The notes beneath the pieces are model-generated. The model was not told the DNA's origin, did not search any database, and was given only the letters and a program-made list of their open reading frames with translations. This document shows, piece by piece, positions 37,077-47,147 of a DNA stretch of 64,000 nt. Position numbers and translations under genes: made by a program. The stretch is from Paucibacter sp. TC2R-5. Its GTDB lineage: Bacteria; Pseudomonadota; Gammaproteobacteria; Burkholderiales; Burkholderiaceae_C. The stretch spans positions 110,086-174,085 of the forward strand of contig NZ_JAJIRQ010000010.1 in assembly GCF_025717605.1 (NCBI RefSeq), given 5' to 3'. Positions within the stretch are counted from its first letter, which is position 1; every line of letters begins with the position of its first letter.

Positions 37077-37742
37077 TCAACCCGGTAGATTGGGCCGCCC
37101 CTTTGCATTCGGATCAAGTGACTGCGCTTCATCCGGCGCCACCACACCCATAGAGATGATGTGCTTGAGCGCCGCATCAACACTCATCTTCAGCGGCCGC
37201 ACCGAGCTGCGCGGCATCATCAGAAAGAAACCCGAGGTTGGATTCGGCGTGGTCGGTACATATAAGCTGACATGCTCTTGCTCACCCAAGGCGTGCGCGA
37301 CTTCACCGCCAGGCTTGCCGGTGACGAAAGCGATCGTCCAACTGCCCTGATGCGGATACTGCACCAGCACCGCCTCACGAAAGGCATTGCCGCTGCTGGA
37401 AAACAGCGTGTCCGACACCTGTTTCACCGAGCTGTAAATGCTCTTGACGATAGGAATATTGGAGAGCAGTCGGTCCCATTGCTTGAACCACCATTGGCCA
37501 AAAATATTGGCAACGAACATGCCGGTCAGCGCCATGCCGCCGACCAAAATCAGCAGACCCAGGCCAGGGATATGGCGCAGCTCGTCGATGTTCTGCGCCA
37601 TTGAAGCCGGCAGCAAGGCTTGCGAAGCGGCCAGCAGCGAGGTGAACACGCCGTTGATAAGGCCTAGCACCCAGAGCAACACCCAGATGGTGATGGCCAG
37701 CGGCAACCAGACCAGCAGGCCGGTGATGATGTATTTTTTCAA
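37077..37742 (-). CDS. DUF502 family inner-membrane protein
   Basis: A 221-residue protein with two hydrophobic regions near the N-terminus (IITGLLVWLPLAITIWVLLWVLGLI and GLLILVGGMALTGMFVANIF) and the conserved IPIVKSIYSSVKQVSDTLFS and VSLYVPTTPNPTSGFFLMMPRSSV blocks of DUF502. The function is not known. It lies between fmdB and aspS in the same direction, a conserved order in Burkholderiales. Confidence 0.88.
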   Translation of the reverse strand: MKKYIITGLLVWLPLAITIWVLLWVLGLINGVFTSLLAASQALLPASMAQNIDELRHIPGLGLLILVGGMALTGMFVANIFGQWWFKQWDRLLSNIPIVKSIYSSVKQVSDTLFSSSGNAFREAVLVQYPHQGSWTIAFVTGKPGGEVAHALGEQEHVSLYVPTTPNPTSGFFLMMPRSSVRPLKMSVDAALKHIISMGVVAPDEAQSLDPNAKGRPNLPG

Positions 37743-37749
37743 GGCAGTC

Positions 37750-38076
37750 CTAGGACGAGGCGGTAGGGCTGGATGCTGGTGCCGGCGCAGCGGCCGGGGC
37801 CGCCACTGGTGCCGCAGCCGGCGCTGGCGCAGCCGTAGGCGCGGCGGATTCGGCCGGTACAGCGGGGGCTACGGCGGTCGCAGCCTTGGCGCCACCATCC
37901 TTGAAATCGGTCACATACCAGCCCGAGCCCTTGAGCTGGAAGCCAGCGGCAGTGACTTGCTTTTGAAAGGCCTCGGCGCCACAGGCCGGGCAGGTCGTCA
38001 ACGGTGCATCGGAAAGCCTTTGCAAGGCGTCTTTGGCGTGACCGCATTCGGCGCAGCGGTAAGCGTAGATAGGCAT
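37750..38076 (-). CDS. FmdB-type zinc ribbon protein
   Basis: A 108-residue protein. The N-terminal FmdB/CxxC_CxxC_SSSS domain has MPIYAYRCAECGH and TTCPACGAEAFQKQVTAAGFQLKGSGWY with four zinc-binding cysteines. The C-terminal 40 residues are a low-complexity Ala/Pro tail. The name comes from a putative regulator of formamidase; the role in most bacteria is unknown. Confidence 0.85.
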   Translation of the reverse strand: MPIYAYRCAECGHAKDALQRLSDAPLTTCPACGAEAFQKQVTAAGFQLKGSGWYVTDFKDGGAKAATAVAPAVPAESAAPTAAPAPAAAPVAAPAAAPAPASSPTASS

Positions 38077-38144
38077 GGTCTAAACCGTTGATTCAAAACC
38101 GCAAATTATAAAGGCCCGGCGTGAACCCGCTCCCGCCGAGGCTT

Positions 38145-39596
38145 TCACGAGGCGGCGCCATGCGCCAATTTGTGGTGCGAAGCGTGCACATTCTTGATCG
38201 CCTGCGGGCCCAATGTGCCCACCAACATGCCGACAACACCCGCCAACAAGCCCGCCAACTGGGCCGGGAAGACCTCACCGGCCGGCGTCAGCTTGAACAA
38301 ACCCCAGGCCAGCAAGCCCAGCACGATGGAAAAGATCGCGCCCTGGGTGCTGGCGCGCTTCCAATAAAGGCCGAAAACCAGCGGCACAAATGCGCCGACC
38401 AAGGTGACTTGATAGGCAGCCGATACCATTTCGTAAATTGGCGTGCCTTCCAGCGCAATCGCGTAGACGCAGACGCAGACGCTGAAGATCAGCACCGCAA
38501 TGCGCATGGTGCGCAGCTCTTGCTTATCACTGATGCGCGGAAAAAACTGCCGCCAGATGTTCTCGACAAAGGTCACCGAGGGCGCCAGCAAAGTGGCCGA
38601 GGCGGTGGACTTCAAGGCCGACAAAAGCGCCCCAAAAAAGATCACCTGCATCACAAAAGGCATGCGCTCCATCACCAGGGTCGGAATGACTTTTTGCGGA
38701 TCGTCGGCGATCAGCTGCGCGGCCTGCTCGGGCATGATGATCAAGGCACTGGTGACCAAAAACATCGGCACGAAGGCAAACAAGATGTAGCAGATGCCGC
38801 CAATCACCGGGCCACGCGTGGCCGCATATTCATTCTTGGCCGACATCACGCGCTGGAACACGTCTTGCTGCGGGATCGAACCCAGCATCATCGTGACCGC
38901 CGCCGCCAGGAAGAACACGATATCGTGGAAACTCGGCTCGGGCAGGAAACGGAATAACTCCTTGCTGCTCGCCAGGGCGATCACCTTGTCGGCGCCGCCC
39001 GCCATATCCGCCGCGAAATAGGCAATGATGCTCAGGCCCAGGACCAGGATGATCATCTGTATGAAGTCGGTCACCGCCACCGACCACATGCCGCCGAACA
39101 GCGTGTAGGCCAAGATCGACGCCGTGCCGATCAGCATGCCGATGGGAATGCTGATGGCGCCGCCCGAAAGCAGATTGAACACCAGGCCCAGTGCTGTGAC
39201 CTGCGCCGCCACCCAGCCCAGGTACGACAAGATGATGATGAAGGAACACACCACCTCGACCACCCGACCGTAGCGCTCGCGGTAATAGTCGCTGATCGTC
39301 AGCAAGCTCATTTTGTAGAGCCGCGCGGCAAAGAAGATGCCGACCAGGATCAAGCAAGTGCCGGCGCCGAAGGGGTCTTCGACCACACCATTCAAGCCGC
39401 TTTGCACGAACTTGGCCGGTATGCCCAAAACCGTTTCCGAGCCGAACCAGGTCGCAAAAGTCGTGGTGATGATCATCACCAGCGGCAGGTGGCGCCCGGC
39501 AATCGCAAAGTCGGCGGTGTTCTTGACCCGCCGCGCAGCCCACAGGCCGATCGCGATGGTGACGAGGAGATAGGCAAAAACCAGGGTCAAAAGCAT
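38145..39596 (-). CDS. Sodium:solute symporter family permease
   Basis: A 483-residue SSS-family transporter with about 13 membrane helices. Family features: ATWFGSETVLGIPAKFVQSGLNGVVEDPFGA near helix 2, YLGWVAAQVTALGLVFNLLSG and the LLSALKSTASATLLAPSVTFVENI block. The substrate is not readable; related proteins carry proline, pantothenate or short organic acids. It stands apart from its neighbours, with about 50-70 bp gaps on both sides. Confidence 0.87.
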   Translation of the reverse strand: MLLTLVFAYLLVTIAIGLWAARRVKNTADFAIAGRHLPLVMIITTTFATWFGSETVLGIPAKFVQSGLNGVVEDPFGAGTCLILVGIFFAARLYKMSLLTISDYYRERYGRVVEVVCSFIIILSYLGWVAAQVTALGLVFNLLSGGAISIPIGMLIGTASILAYTLFGGMWSVAVTDFIQMIILVLGLSIIAYFAADMAGGADKVIALASSKELFRFLPEPSFHDIVFFLAAAVTMMLGSIPQQDVFQRVMSAKNEYAATRGPVIGGICYILFAFVPMFLVTSALIIMPEQAAQLIADDPQKVIPTLVMERMPFVMQVIFFGALLSALKSTASATLLAPSVTFVENIWRQFFPRISDKQELRTMRIAVLIFSVCVCVYAIALEGTPIYEMVSAAYQVTLVGAFVPLVFGLYWKRASTQGAIFSIVLGLLAWGLFKLTPAGEVFPAQLAGLLAGVVGMLVGTLGPQAIKNVHASHHKLAHGAAS

Positions 39597-39647
39597 GGCG
39601 ACAGATCGTTTGGTGACACAAAAGCGTGCGGGATTATCGCCAAAACC

Positions 39648-41213
39648 TCAGCCGCCCAGCACCAGCCCGGCGCGCAGCAAAAGATGCGCGCCCACCAAAC
39701 CTAAAACAAAGCCCCCTGCCCCGAACAGCAAGCCCTTCAGCAGACGATTAGTGCGCTGCTGCTCAATCAGCAAGGCGGTGATGGCCTGGCTTTCATAGGG
39801 CGAGGCTTGGCGTTTCAATGCGTCATGCAGCAAACGCGGCAGTTCGGGGAAGAGCTGGGCGTAGCGAGGCGCTTCTTTCTGAATTTGGTTGAGCAAAGCA
39901 CGCCAGCCGACCTGCTCGTTCATCCAGCGCTCCAGGAACGGCTTGGCGGTGGCCCACAAATCAAGCTCAGGGTCGAGCTGCCGACCCAGGCCTTCGATAT
40001 TGAGCAAGGTTTTTTGCAAGAGCACCAACTGCGGCTGGATTTCTACATTGAAGCGACGCGAAGTCTGGAACAAGCGCATCAAGACTTGGCCCAGAGAAAT
40101 ATCCTTCAAAGGCCGGTCGAAATGCGGCTCGCAGACCGCGCGCACCGCGCTTTCCAACTCGTCCACTCTTGTGCCCGCCGGCACCCAGCCGGAGGCGATA
40201 TGCAACTCGGCCACACGCTTGTAGTCGCGCCGGAAGAAGGCAATGAAGTTCTGCGCCAAGTATTCTTTGTCCACCTCGGTCAGCGTACCGATGATGCCGA
40301 AGTCGAGCGCGATATAGCGCCCGAACGTGGCCGGATTCAGGCTGACCTGGATGTTGCCGGGGTGCATATCGGCATGGAAAAAACCGTCGCGGAAGACCTG
40401 GGTGAAAAATATCGTCACGCCGTCACGGGCGAGCTTGGGGATATCGATGCCGGCGTCCTTGAGTCGCTCCAGCTGCGAGATAGGCACGCCGTGCATGCGC
40501 TCCATCACGATGACGTCGGAGCTGCACATATCCCACATCATCTCGGGCACCATGACCAGATCCAGGCCGGTCATATTGCGGCGCAGCTGGGCCGCATTGG
40601 CCGCCTCGCGCACGAGATCCAACTCGTCATGCAGATAGGTGCTGAACTCGGCCACCACTTCGCGTGGCTTCAGCCGCCGCCCGTCGGCCGACAAGCGCTC
40701 GATCCAGACCGCTACGGTTCGCAACAGGGCCAGGTCATCGTCTATGGTGTCCAGCATGCCGGGTCGCAAGACCTTGACCGCGACCTCGCGCCCGTCTTTG
40801 AGGGTGGCGAAATGCACTTGGGCAATCGAGGCGCTGGCGACCGGCTCGGCCTCAAAACTGCCAAACAGATCCTCCACCGGCCGCCCAAAAGCCTTCTCGA
40901 CCAGGGCGCGCGATTCAGCGGCGGGAAACGGCGGCACCCGGTCTTGCAGCTTGGACAGCTCCTCAATCATGTCCTCGGGCACCAGATCGCGCCGGGTCGA
41001 CAAGACCTGACCGAATTTAACGAAGATGGGCCCGAGATGCTCTAACGCCAAGCGCAGGCGCACGCCGCGCGGCTGCTCCCAGCTGCGTCCCAGAGAAACC
41101 GCACGGCGCAAGAGCCGAAAGCGCTTGCGCCGAAAGCCCGACAGCGCCAACTCATCGAGGCCGAAACGCAGAATCGTCCAGACAATGACGAACAGGCGCG
41201 CGAAGTACCTCAT
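39648..41213 (-). CDS. ubiB: UbiB-family ubiquinone biosynthesis protein kinase-like
   Basis: A 521-residue atypical kinase-like protein needed for ubiquinone synthesis. The N-terminal KxGQ extension is [19 protein letters not shown]; the alanine-rich nucleotide loop is [12 protein letters not shown]; the metal-binding DFG-like motif is [10 protein letters not shown]. Two C-terminal hydrophobic helices ([23 protein letters not shown]) anchor it in the membrane. The start overlaps the ubiJ stop (ATGA). Confidence 0.94.
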   Translation of the reverse strand: MRYFARLFVIVWTILRFGLDELALSGFRRKRFRLLRRAVSLGRSWEQPRGVRLRLALEHLGPIFVKFGQVLSTRRDLVPEDMIEELSKLQDRVPPFPAAESRALVEKAFGRPVEDLFGSFEAEPVASASIAQVHFATLKDGREVAVKVLRPGMLDTIDDDLALLRTVAVWIERLSADGRRLKPREVVAEFSTYLHDELDLVREAANAAQLRRNMTGLDLVMVPEMMWDMCSSDVIVMERMHGVPISQLERLKDAGIDIPKLARDGVTIFFTQVFRDGFFHADMHPGNIQVSLNPATFGRYIALDFGIIGTLTEVDKEYLAQNFIAFFRRDYKRVAELHIASGWVPAGTRVDELESAVRAVCEPHFDRPLKDISLGQVLMRLFQTSRRFNVEIQPQLVLLQKTLLNIEGLGRQLDPELDLWATAKPFLERWMNEQVGWRALLNQIQKEAPRYAQLFPELPRLLHDALKRQASPYESQAITALLIEQQRTNRLLKGLLFGAGGFVLGLVGAHLLLRAGLVLGG

Positions 41214-41734
41214 GCCGCGCCACGTCCGGCCGGCTTGAAGGCCGCCGCACCGCGCGCCAAGGCCGCGACGCCCGAGGCGGCAGAGCGCCCCCAGACGGAG
41301 AGCTGATGCGCTGCGGCCGGCCCGACGATGCCGGCCAAGTCATCCTCGATATCCCAGCGCAGGTTCTCCATCAGCCAGCTGATCTCACCCGCGAAGGATG
41401 CGTCCCCTTGCACCGACACGCTGGGTCTATCACCCAGCAGCGCACCCAGCGCCAGCAGGGCCGGATTGGCAGCATCCAGCTCAATCCGCAGCGCCGCCAC
41501 CGTGTCCGGCACAGCTTGGCGCTCAAACAAGCCGGCGGGAGTGACGAGCAGCACCAAATCGGGAGCGGCCGGGAGCAAAGCTGGCCAGTTCTGCAGATGC
41601 AAAACAACAGACCTGCCTGAAAAAGGCAGCAAACGAGCCGTGGCGTGAGATTCGCGGCTCAGGACATGGTTCAGTAACAGAATCATGCGATCCTGCGCGG
41701 CTGGCGTTGCCAGGTTCATCCAATATTTCAGCAT
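41210..41734 (-). CDS. ubiJ: UbiJ-like SCP2-domain protein
   Basis: A 174-residue protein whose N-terminal half is an SCP2 lipid-binding fold ([46 protein letters not shown]). UbiJ organises the soluble ubiquinone biosynthesis complex with UbiK. The ATG at 41734 begins [14 protein letters not shown]; the frame is open 18 codons further upstream without support. Coupling to ubiB by an ATGA overlap strengthens the assignment. ubiE, usual in enterobacteria, is not here. Confidence 0.82.
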   Translation of the reverse strand: MLKYWMNLATPAAQDRMILLLNHVLSRESHATARLLPFSGRSVVLHLQNWPALLPAAPDLVLLVTPAGLFERQAVPDTVAALRIELDAANPALLALGALLGDRPSVSVQGDASFAGEISWLMENLRWDIEDDLAGIVGPAAAHQLSVWGRSAASGVAALARGAAAFKPAGRGAA

Positions 41735-41811
41735 GCCGGCATTGTAGGGAGTCGCGTCAATCCTACGAACTCTGAAACTGGGAAACAAAGCTCAGAAAAA
41801 TTTGAGAGAGA

Positions 41812-41857
41812 ATGCCGGCTCCAAACCTCTGCCTTGATGTGCAGAGGACGTCGGCAT
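41812..41857 (+). promoter_or_regulatory. Structured leader upstream of the exopolysaccharide genes
   Basis: Nested inverted repeats, ATGCCG/CGGCAT (41812-41817, 41852-41857) and CCTCTG/CAGAGG (41826-41831, 41842-41847), lie about 75 bp before the first gene. This could be an RNA hairpin or a regulator site. Confidence 0.35.
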
Positions 41858-41932
41858 TATTGGTTCGATCGACTTGGAGTGCCTGTAGTCATGGGGCAAA
41901 GCCAAACTATCAGCAAAGGGTAAGGGAGATCA

Positions 41933-43324
41933 ATGTTCGAGGACAGAAGTTACAAGAGAACGTTTTACAGCGCGCCGCAGTCGGTCGAGTCGCTGATAGC
42001 GGCATTCTTGGAACCGGGCATCATCGTGCTGTGTTTTTTGGCTGTCAGCGCCTACTTTGACGAGCCAATCCTCAGGTCCGGCCTCACTCTGTGCTTGTTG
42101 GTGTTCGCCTTGACCTTCCCGGGTCGAAACCGCTTCTCCGGCAGCAGCAGCATCAGCGCTGCCGTCGACCTGCTGAGTTCCTGGGGCGCATTGCTGGTGA
42201 TTCTTGCCCTGTGCGGCTATGCCACCAACAGCATGGGCTACTTCGAGAACAAGGTTTTGTACTGGTGGGCGGGCCTGACGCCGGTACTGCAAATCATCGC
42301 CATCCAGATCGGACGCTGGGAGCGTGCGCGCCGAACCCGTGGCGCACGCCGTGGCGCGGTGATCGTCGGCGCGGGCCCGCTCGGCGCCAAGGTTGCGCGG
42401 GCCTTGAATGCCGGGCCCGACCAAGGACGAGACTTCCTCGGCTACTTTGAAGATCGGCAAGACGATCGCCTGCATGAAGACGCCAACAACAAATTACTGG
42501 GAAAACTCAGCGACCTGAGCGACTATGTGCGCGCGCACAGTATTCGTGAGGTTTACATCACGCTGCCGCTAGGCTCTCAGCCGCGCATTGTGCAGTTGCT
42601 GGAACAAGTGCAAGGCACGACCGCATCTTTGTTTTTTGTGCCCGATGTCTTTGGTATCAGCATCATCCAAGGACGCCTGCAAGACATGAATGGCGTTCCC
42701 GTGGTGGGCATTTGCGAAACGCCATTCACTGGCACCAATGAGTTGATCAAGCGCATCAGCGATATTATTTTGGCCAGTTTGATTTTGGTCTTGATTTCTC
42801 CGATTTTGATCGCCGTCGCGATTGGCGTGAAACGCAGTTCACCCGGGCCCATTATTTTCAAGCAGCGGCGCAACGGGCTAGACGGCGAGGAAATCATTGT
42901 CTACAAATTCCGTTCGATGCGTACGCAGGACAATGGGCCTGTGGTTAAGCAGGCCACCAAGGAAGATCCCCGCATCACCAAGTTCGGAGCCTTCATTCGC
43001 CGGACTTCGCTTGACGAACTGCCTCAGTTCATCAATGTTTTGCAGGGGCAAATGAGTATTGTGGGCCCTCGCCCCCATGCGGTGGCTCACAACGAGCAGT
43101 ATCGAAAACTGATCAAGGCTTATATGGTCAGGCACAAGGTCAAACCCGGTATAACCGGCTGGGCTCAGGTCAACGGGCTGCGAGGCGAGACCGATACCAT
43201 CGACAAAATGGAAGCCCGGGTTGAATATGATCTGGAGTACCTGCGCAACTGGTCCTTGGGATTGGATTTGCAGATCATTGCGCGTACCGCCCGCCTGATG
43301 CTGTTTGACCGCAACGCTTATTGA
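41933..43324 (+). CDS. Undecaprenyl-phosphate glycosyl-1-phosphate transferase (WcaJ/EpsB-like)
   Basis: A 463-residue polyisoprenyl-phosphate hexose-1-phosphate transferase that starts polysaccharide repeat units by loading a sugar phosphate, usually glucose, on undecaprenyl phosphate. Four N-terminal helices come first, then a Rossmann-like CoA-binding domain (GAVIVGAGPLGAKVARAL) near residue 140, one membrane helix, and the catalytic sugar-transferase domain (IIFKQRRNGLDGEEIIVYKFRSM, RRTSLDELPQFINVLQGQMSIVGPRP). AAGGGAG precedes the ATG. First gene of the block. Confidence 0.92.
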   Translation: MFEDRSYKRTFYSAPQSVESLIAAFLEPGIIVLCFLAVSAYFDEPILRSGLTLCLLVFALTFPGRNRFSGSSSISAAVDLLSSWGALLVILALCGYATNSMGYFENKVLYWWAGLTPVLQIIAIQIGRWERARRTRGARRGAVIVGAGPLGAKVARALNAGPDQGRDFLGYFEDRQDDRLHEDANNKLLGKLSDLSDYVRAHSIREVYITLPLGSQPRIVQLLEQVQGTTASLFFVPDVFGISIIQGRLQDMNGVPVVGICETPFTGTNELIKRISDIILASLILVLISPILIAVAIGVKRSSPGPIIFKQRRNGLDGEEIIVYKFRSMRTQDNGPVVKQATKEDPRITKFGAFIRRTSLDELPQFINVLQGQMSIVGPRPHAVAHNEQYRKLIKAYMVRHKVKPGITGWAQVNGLRGETDTIDKMEARVEYDLEYLRNWSLGLDLQIIARTARLMLFDRNAY

Positions 43325-43370
43325 CCGCCTGATCTGTTTCGCCAGATAACTCCATTTAATTAGGACATAC

Positions 43371-44618
43371 ATGTTCAAGCCGACCGCGCAACGACGACTG
43401 CTCTTGGCTGCAGCCTGCACACTCGCTTGGGGGGGCGCCACATCGGCATTGGCCGAATCCAACCCCTATTACTACGGCGGCTCGCTCGGCATCAACCGCG
43501 TCTCGAATATCTATCGCTCGGTCTACAGCCCCAACGACGATACCGTCGCCACCGCAAGTTTATTGGCCGGCGTCAACCAGCCCATAGGCCGCCAACGCGT
43601 CTATGCGGACGTCAACGTCAACACCAACCGCTACAGCAAAAACACCGACCTCAACAATGTCGGCTACTCGGTCAAGGGCGGCTTGGATTGGTCGACCATC
43701 GAGCGCTTTTCCGGCAACATCAACATCGACAACAGCCAGGCGCTGAGTACCTATACCGAACGCACGGCCGAGGCGCTGCGCAAGAAGAACGTCGAGAACA
43801 ACACCAATCTGAATGGCGTGGTGCGGGTCGGCTTGGTGACCAAATACTCGCTGGAGGCAGGCGCCGGCTACCGCACGCGCAGTTTCAGCGCCGATGAATA
43901 CGCGCAGTTTGAGTTCGACCAAAACCGCTATTCCCTCGGTCTCGTCTACCAACCCAGCCCCGACCTTCGCTTTGGCGTGGCCGGCCGTGTGACCAACGAC
44001 AAATACCCGGCCTATACGCGCACAGGCTTCATCTTGGTCAATGGTGTGCCACAGAAAATCACCGTGCCGGTGGCCGCCCGCGAGTTCGAGCGCAAGGACA
44101 TTGACTTCACCACCCGCTGGGTAGCCAGCGGCGCCAGCACGCTGGACGGTCGCATCAGCACCGGTCGCTCCAAGATCAAACAAGGTGTGGGTAACGACTT
44201 CTCCGGCGTGACCGGCCGGGTCACTTGGGCCTGGCAGCCGACCGCCAAATGGAATGTCTCGAGCAGCATCAGCCGCGACACCGGTCTGGAATCTTCGTTC
44301 ACCAACGCCAATACCAGTTCCGAACAAGACCGCATCACCAACGGCCTGCAAGTCAACGCGAATTACGAGTTGACCGGCAAGGTCTTTCTCACTGGCGGAT
44401 TGAGTACCTCAAATAGCCGCCGCATCTACGGAGGCTCAACCGTTCGATCCGACGAAACCGACCGCGACAACTCATTCAATCTGGGCGCACGTTGGCAATA
44501 TTCGCGCGGCATCACCATGGGTTGCCAGTTCAACAAGTCCTCACGCAACAGTTCGCAAGAGATCTACAGCTTTGATGCAAACAGCTACGGCTGCTACGGT
44601 CAGATCCTGATGTACTAA
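43371..44618 (+). CDS. EpsL-like outer-membrane beta-barrel protein of exopolysaccharide operons
   Basis: A 415-residue protein with a signal peptide (RRLLLAAACTLAWGGATSALA, cleaved before ESNP) and many alternating amphipathic strands. The N-terminal pattern GGSLGINRVSNIYRS, then VNQPIGRQRVYADVNVN, matches the EpsL family first named in Methylobacillus. It ends in an aromatic residue (QILMY) as expected for a barrel. It may form or assist the export pore; no direct proof of that role exists to my knowledge. Confidence 0.8.
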   Translation: MFKPTAQRRLLLAAACTLAWGGATSALAESNPYYYGGSLGINRVSNIYRSVYSPNDDTVATASLLAGVNQPIGRQRVYADVNVNTNRYSKNTDLNNVGYSVKGGLDWSTIERFSGNINIDNSQALSTYTERTAEALRKKNVENNTNLNGVVRVGLVTKYSLEAGAGYRTRSFSADEYAQFEFDQNRYSLGLVYQPSPDLRFGVAGRVTNDKYPAYTRTGFILVNGVPQKITVPVAAREFERKDIDFTTRWVASGASTLDGRISTGRSKIKQGVGNDFSGVTGRVTWAWQPTAKWNVSSSISRDTGLESSFTNANTSSEQDRITNGLQVNANYELTGKVFLTGGLSTSNSRRIYGGSTVRSDETDRDNSFNLGARWQYSRGITMGCQFNKSSRNSSQEIYSFDANSYGCYGQILMY

Positions 44619-44628
44619 AGCCGACAAC

Positions 44629-45645
44629 ATGACCGCACGCATCTTGCTGACCGGCGCCGCCGGCTATATCGCTTCCCACACCTGGCTGGCCTTGCAGGCT
44701 GCAGGCTTTGAGGTGGTCGGCGTCGACAATTTCTCGAACAGCTCGCCTGAGGTGCTGAATCGCTTGAAAACCTTGAGTGGGCAAGAGCCGGTGTTCGAGC
44801 GCGCCGACGTCTGCGACGCCGGCGCCATGAATGCGGTGTTCGAGCGGTATCAACCGGACGCTGTTGTGCATTTTGCCGCCTTCAAGGCGGTCGGTGAATC
44901 AAGTGCGCAGCCGCTCAGCTATTACCGCAACAACCTGGGCGGTCTGATCAATATATGCGAGACCATGGTCCGCTTCGACTGCAAGCGCATGGTGTTCAGT
45001 TCCAGCGCCACCGTCTACGGCGTCCCGGAAAGCCTGCCCTTGCGCGAAAACGCGGCGCTGTCGGCCGTCAACCCTTATGGCGCCACCAAGCTGATGGGCG
45101 AGACAATTCTGCGCGACTTGGGCGCGGCCGACCCCGCGTGGCAAACCGCCGCGCTTCGCTATTTCAACCCGGTCGGCGCGCATGCCAGCGGCTTGATCGG
45201 CGAAGATCCGCGAGGCACGCCGAACAATTTGATGCCTTATGTGGCGCAGGTTGCTGTCGGCCGGCGCTCGCGTCTGCAGGTATTCGGCAATGACTACGCT
45301 ACGCCCGACGGCACCGGCGTGCGCGACTACATCCATGTGCTGGACTTGGCCGAGGGCCATGTCGCAGCGCTGCGCTTTCTCTTAGGCGTCAAGGAATCCA
45401 TCACTGTCAATCTGGGCACCGGCCAAGGCTATAGCGTGCTCGATCTGGTCAAGGCTTATGAGGCGGCCAGCGGGCGAAGCGTACCTTACGAGATCGTCGC
45501 CCGCCGCCCCGGCGATGTGGCCGCCTGCTACGCAGACCCGCAATTTGCCCTTGAACGCTTGGGTTGGCAAGCACGCCATGACCTCAAGCAGATGTGCGAG
45601 GACAGCTGGCGCTGGCAAAGCATGAATCCGCAAGGTTTCGCCTGA
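44629..45645 (+). CDS. galE: UDP-glucose 4-epimerase
   Basis: A 338-residue extended short-chain dehydrogenase that interconverts UDP-glucose and UDP-galactose. Catalytic SSSATVYG and the YGATK (YxxxK) motif are present, with NNLGGLINICETM and GVRDYIHVLDLAEGH typical of GalE. The NAD-binding loop reads TGAAGYIAS, with alanine where the third glycine of TGxxGxxG usually stands. It starts 10 bp after the barrel gene. Confidence 0.95.
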   Translation: MTARILLTGAAGYIASHTWLALQAAGFEVVGVDNFSNSSPEVLNRLKTLSGQEPVFERADVCDAGAMNAVFERYQPDAVVHFAAFKAVGESSAQPLSYYRNNLGGLINICETMVRFDCKRMVFSSSATVYGVPESLPLRENAALSAVNPYGATKLMGETILRDLGAADPAWQTAALRYFNPVGAHASGLIGEDPRGTPNNLMPYVAQVAVGRRSRLQVFGNDYATPDGTGVRDYIHVLDLAEGHVAALRFLLGVKESITVNLGTGQGYSVLDLVKAYEAASGRSVPYEIVARRPGDVAACYADPQFALERLGWQARHDLKQMCEDSWRWQSMNPQGFA

Positions 45646-45669
45646 TTTTTCTTTTTTTGGAACTCTAGA

Positions 45670-47109
45670 ATGTCTCTGATCCAAGTTCTGCCCGTCATCA
45701 TGGCCGGCGGCAGCGGCACCCGCCTCTGGCCCCTGTCGCGCGCTGGCTTCCCCAAGCAGTTTCTGGTCTTGTCGGGCAATACCAGCTTGTTCCAGCAAGC
45801 GGCCCAACGCCTGGGCGCGCTCGCCGCGGCCGACATCGCGCTGGCCGGGCCGGCCATCATCGGCAATGAAGAGCACCGCTTTCTGGTGCTGGATCAGCTG
45901 CGCGAAACCGGCCTGGAGACCAGCGGCGTCTTGCTGGAACCGATGGGCCGCAACACCGCGCCTGCGCTGACACTGGCTGCGCTGCACGCTTTGGAGAATG
46001 GCGCAGACCCGGTGCTGGTGGTGACCCCGTCCGACCAAACCGTTACCGACGGCCCAGCCTTCACCGCCGCTTTGCAGCAAGCCATACGTCAAGCGGCCGA
46101 GGGCGCCATCGTGATCCTGGGCATCACACCCGACCGCGCCGAGACGGGCTTTGGCTATATCCGCACCGAGGCCGACGCGAACGGTCTGGGTGTCGCCCAG
46201 TTCGTCGAGAAACCCGACGCCGCCACGGCCGAACGTTATGTGGCCGAGGGCAATTATTTCTGGAATAGCGGCTTGTTTGTACTGCGCGCTAGCGTCTGGA
46301 TCAAGGCCTTGGAGCGCTTCCGACCGGACATCGCCGCCGCCACCCGCACGGCTTGGGCGGCACGCTCGGTTGACGCCAAATTTATCCGTCCCGGTAAGGC
46401 CGAGTTCGCCGCTGTGCCTTCCGAGTCGGTCGACTATGCGGTGATGGAGCGCTGCCCCGGCAGCGACATCCCGCTGCGCATGTTGGCGCTGGACGCCGGC
46501 TGGAACGATCTGGGGGCCTGGGACGCGGTGTGGCAAGTGGCAGACAAGGACGCCGACGGCAATGCGGCGATTGGTGATGCAATCTTCAGCGACAGTCACA
46601 ACACCTTGGTGCATGCGACCAGCCGCTTGGTCAGCGTGGTCGGCCTGAGCGATGTCGTGGTGGTGGAAACGCCCGACGCGATCCTGGTCAGCGACCGCGC
46701 CCGTAGTCAAGAGGTGAAGAAAATCGTCGCACGTCTGGACGCCGAAAAGCGCGGCGAGCAGACCCTGCACCGCAAGGTGCACCGGCCCTGGGGCTGGTAT
46801 GACAGCGTGGATTCAGGCGAGCGTTTCCAGGTCAAGCGCATCATGGTCAAGCCGGGTGCGACGCTGAGCTTGCAGATGCACCACCACCGGGCCGAGCACT
46901 GGATTGTTGTTTCCGGTACAGCCGAGATTACCAATGGTGACAAGGTTTTGCTGCTGAGCGAGAACCAAAGCACATATATCCCGCTGGGCCAAACGCACAG
47001 GCTGGCCAATCCGGGTAAGGTGCCGCTGGAAATTATCGAGGTGCAGTCCGGCTCCTATCTGGGCGAGGACGATATCGTGCGCTTTGAAGATACGTACGGC
47101 CGCAGTTAA
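45670..47109 (+). CDS. manC: Mannose-1-phosphate guanylyltransferase / mannose-6-phosphate isomerase
   Basis: A 479-residue bifunctional enzyme making GDP-mannose. The N-terminal nucleotidyltransferase has [21 protein letters not shown] and FVEKPD; the C-terminal cupin isomerase part has HRPWGWYDSVD, QMHHHRAEHWIVVSGTAEI and LGQTHRLANPG with the metal-binding residues. A phosphomannomutase is not in the window. It supplies mannose for the polymer. Confidence 0.95.
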   Translation: MSLIQVLPVIMAGGSGTRLWPLSRAGFPKQFLVLSGNTSLFQQAAQRLGALAAADIALAGPAIIGNEEHRFLVLDQLRETGLETSGVLLEPMGRNTAPALTLAALHALENGADPVLVVTPSDQTVTDGPAFTAALQQAIRQAAEGAIVILGITPDRAETGFGYIRTEADANGLGVAQFVEKPDAATAERYVAEGNYFWNSGLFVLRASVWIKALERFRPDIAAATRTAWAARSVDAKFIRPGKAEFAAVPSESVDYAVMERCPGSDIPLRMLALDAGWNDLGAWDAVWQVADKDADGNAAIGDAIFSDSHNTLVHATSRLVSVVGLSDVVVVETPDAILVSDRARSQEVKKIVARLDAEKRGEQTLHRKVHRPWGWYDSVDSGERFQVKRIMVKPGATLSLQMHHHRAEHWIVVSGTAEITNGDKVLLLSENQSTYIPLGQTHRLANPGKVPLEIIEVQSGSYLGEDDIVRFEDTYGRS

Positions 47110-47147
47110 GGCCAAAAGTTTCAACTAGTTAATTTGGGGAATAGGGA

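Noticed and set aside
39807..41045. 412-codon plus-strand frame opposite ubiB
   Set aside because: Antisense shadow of a certain gene.
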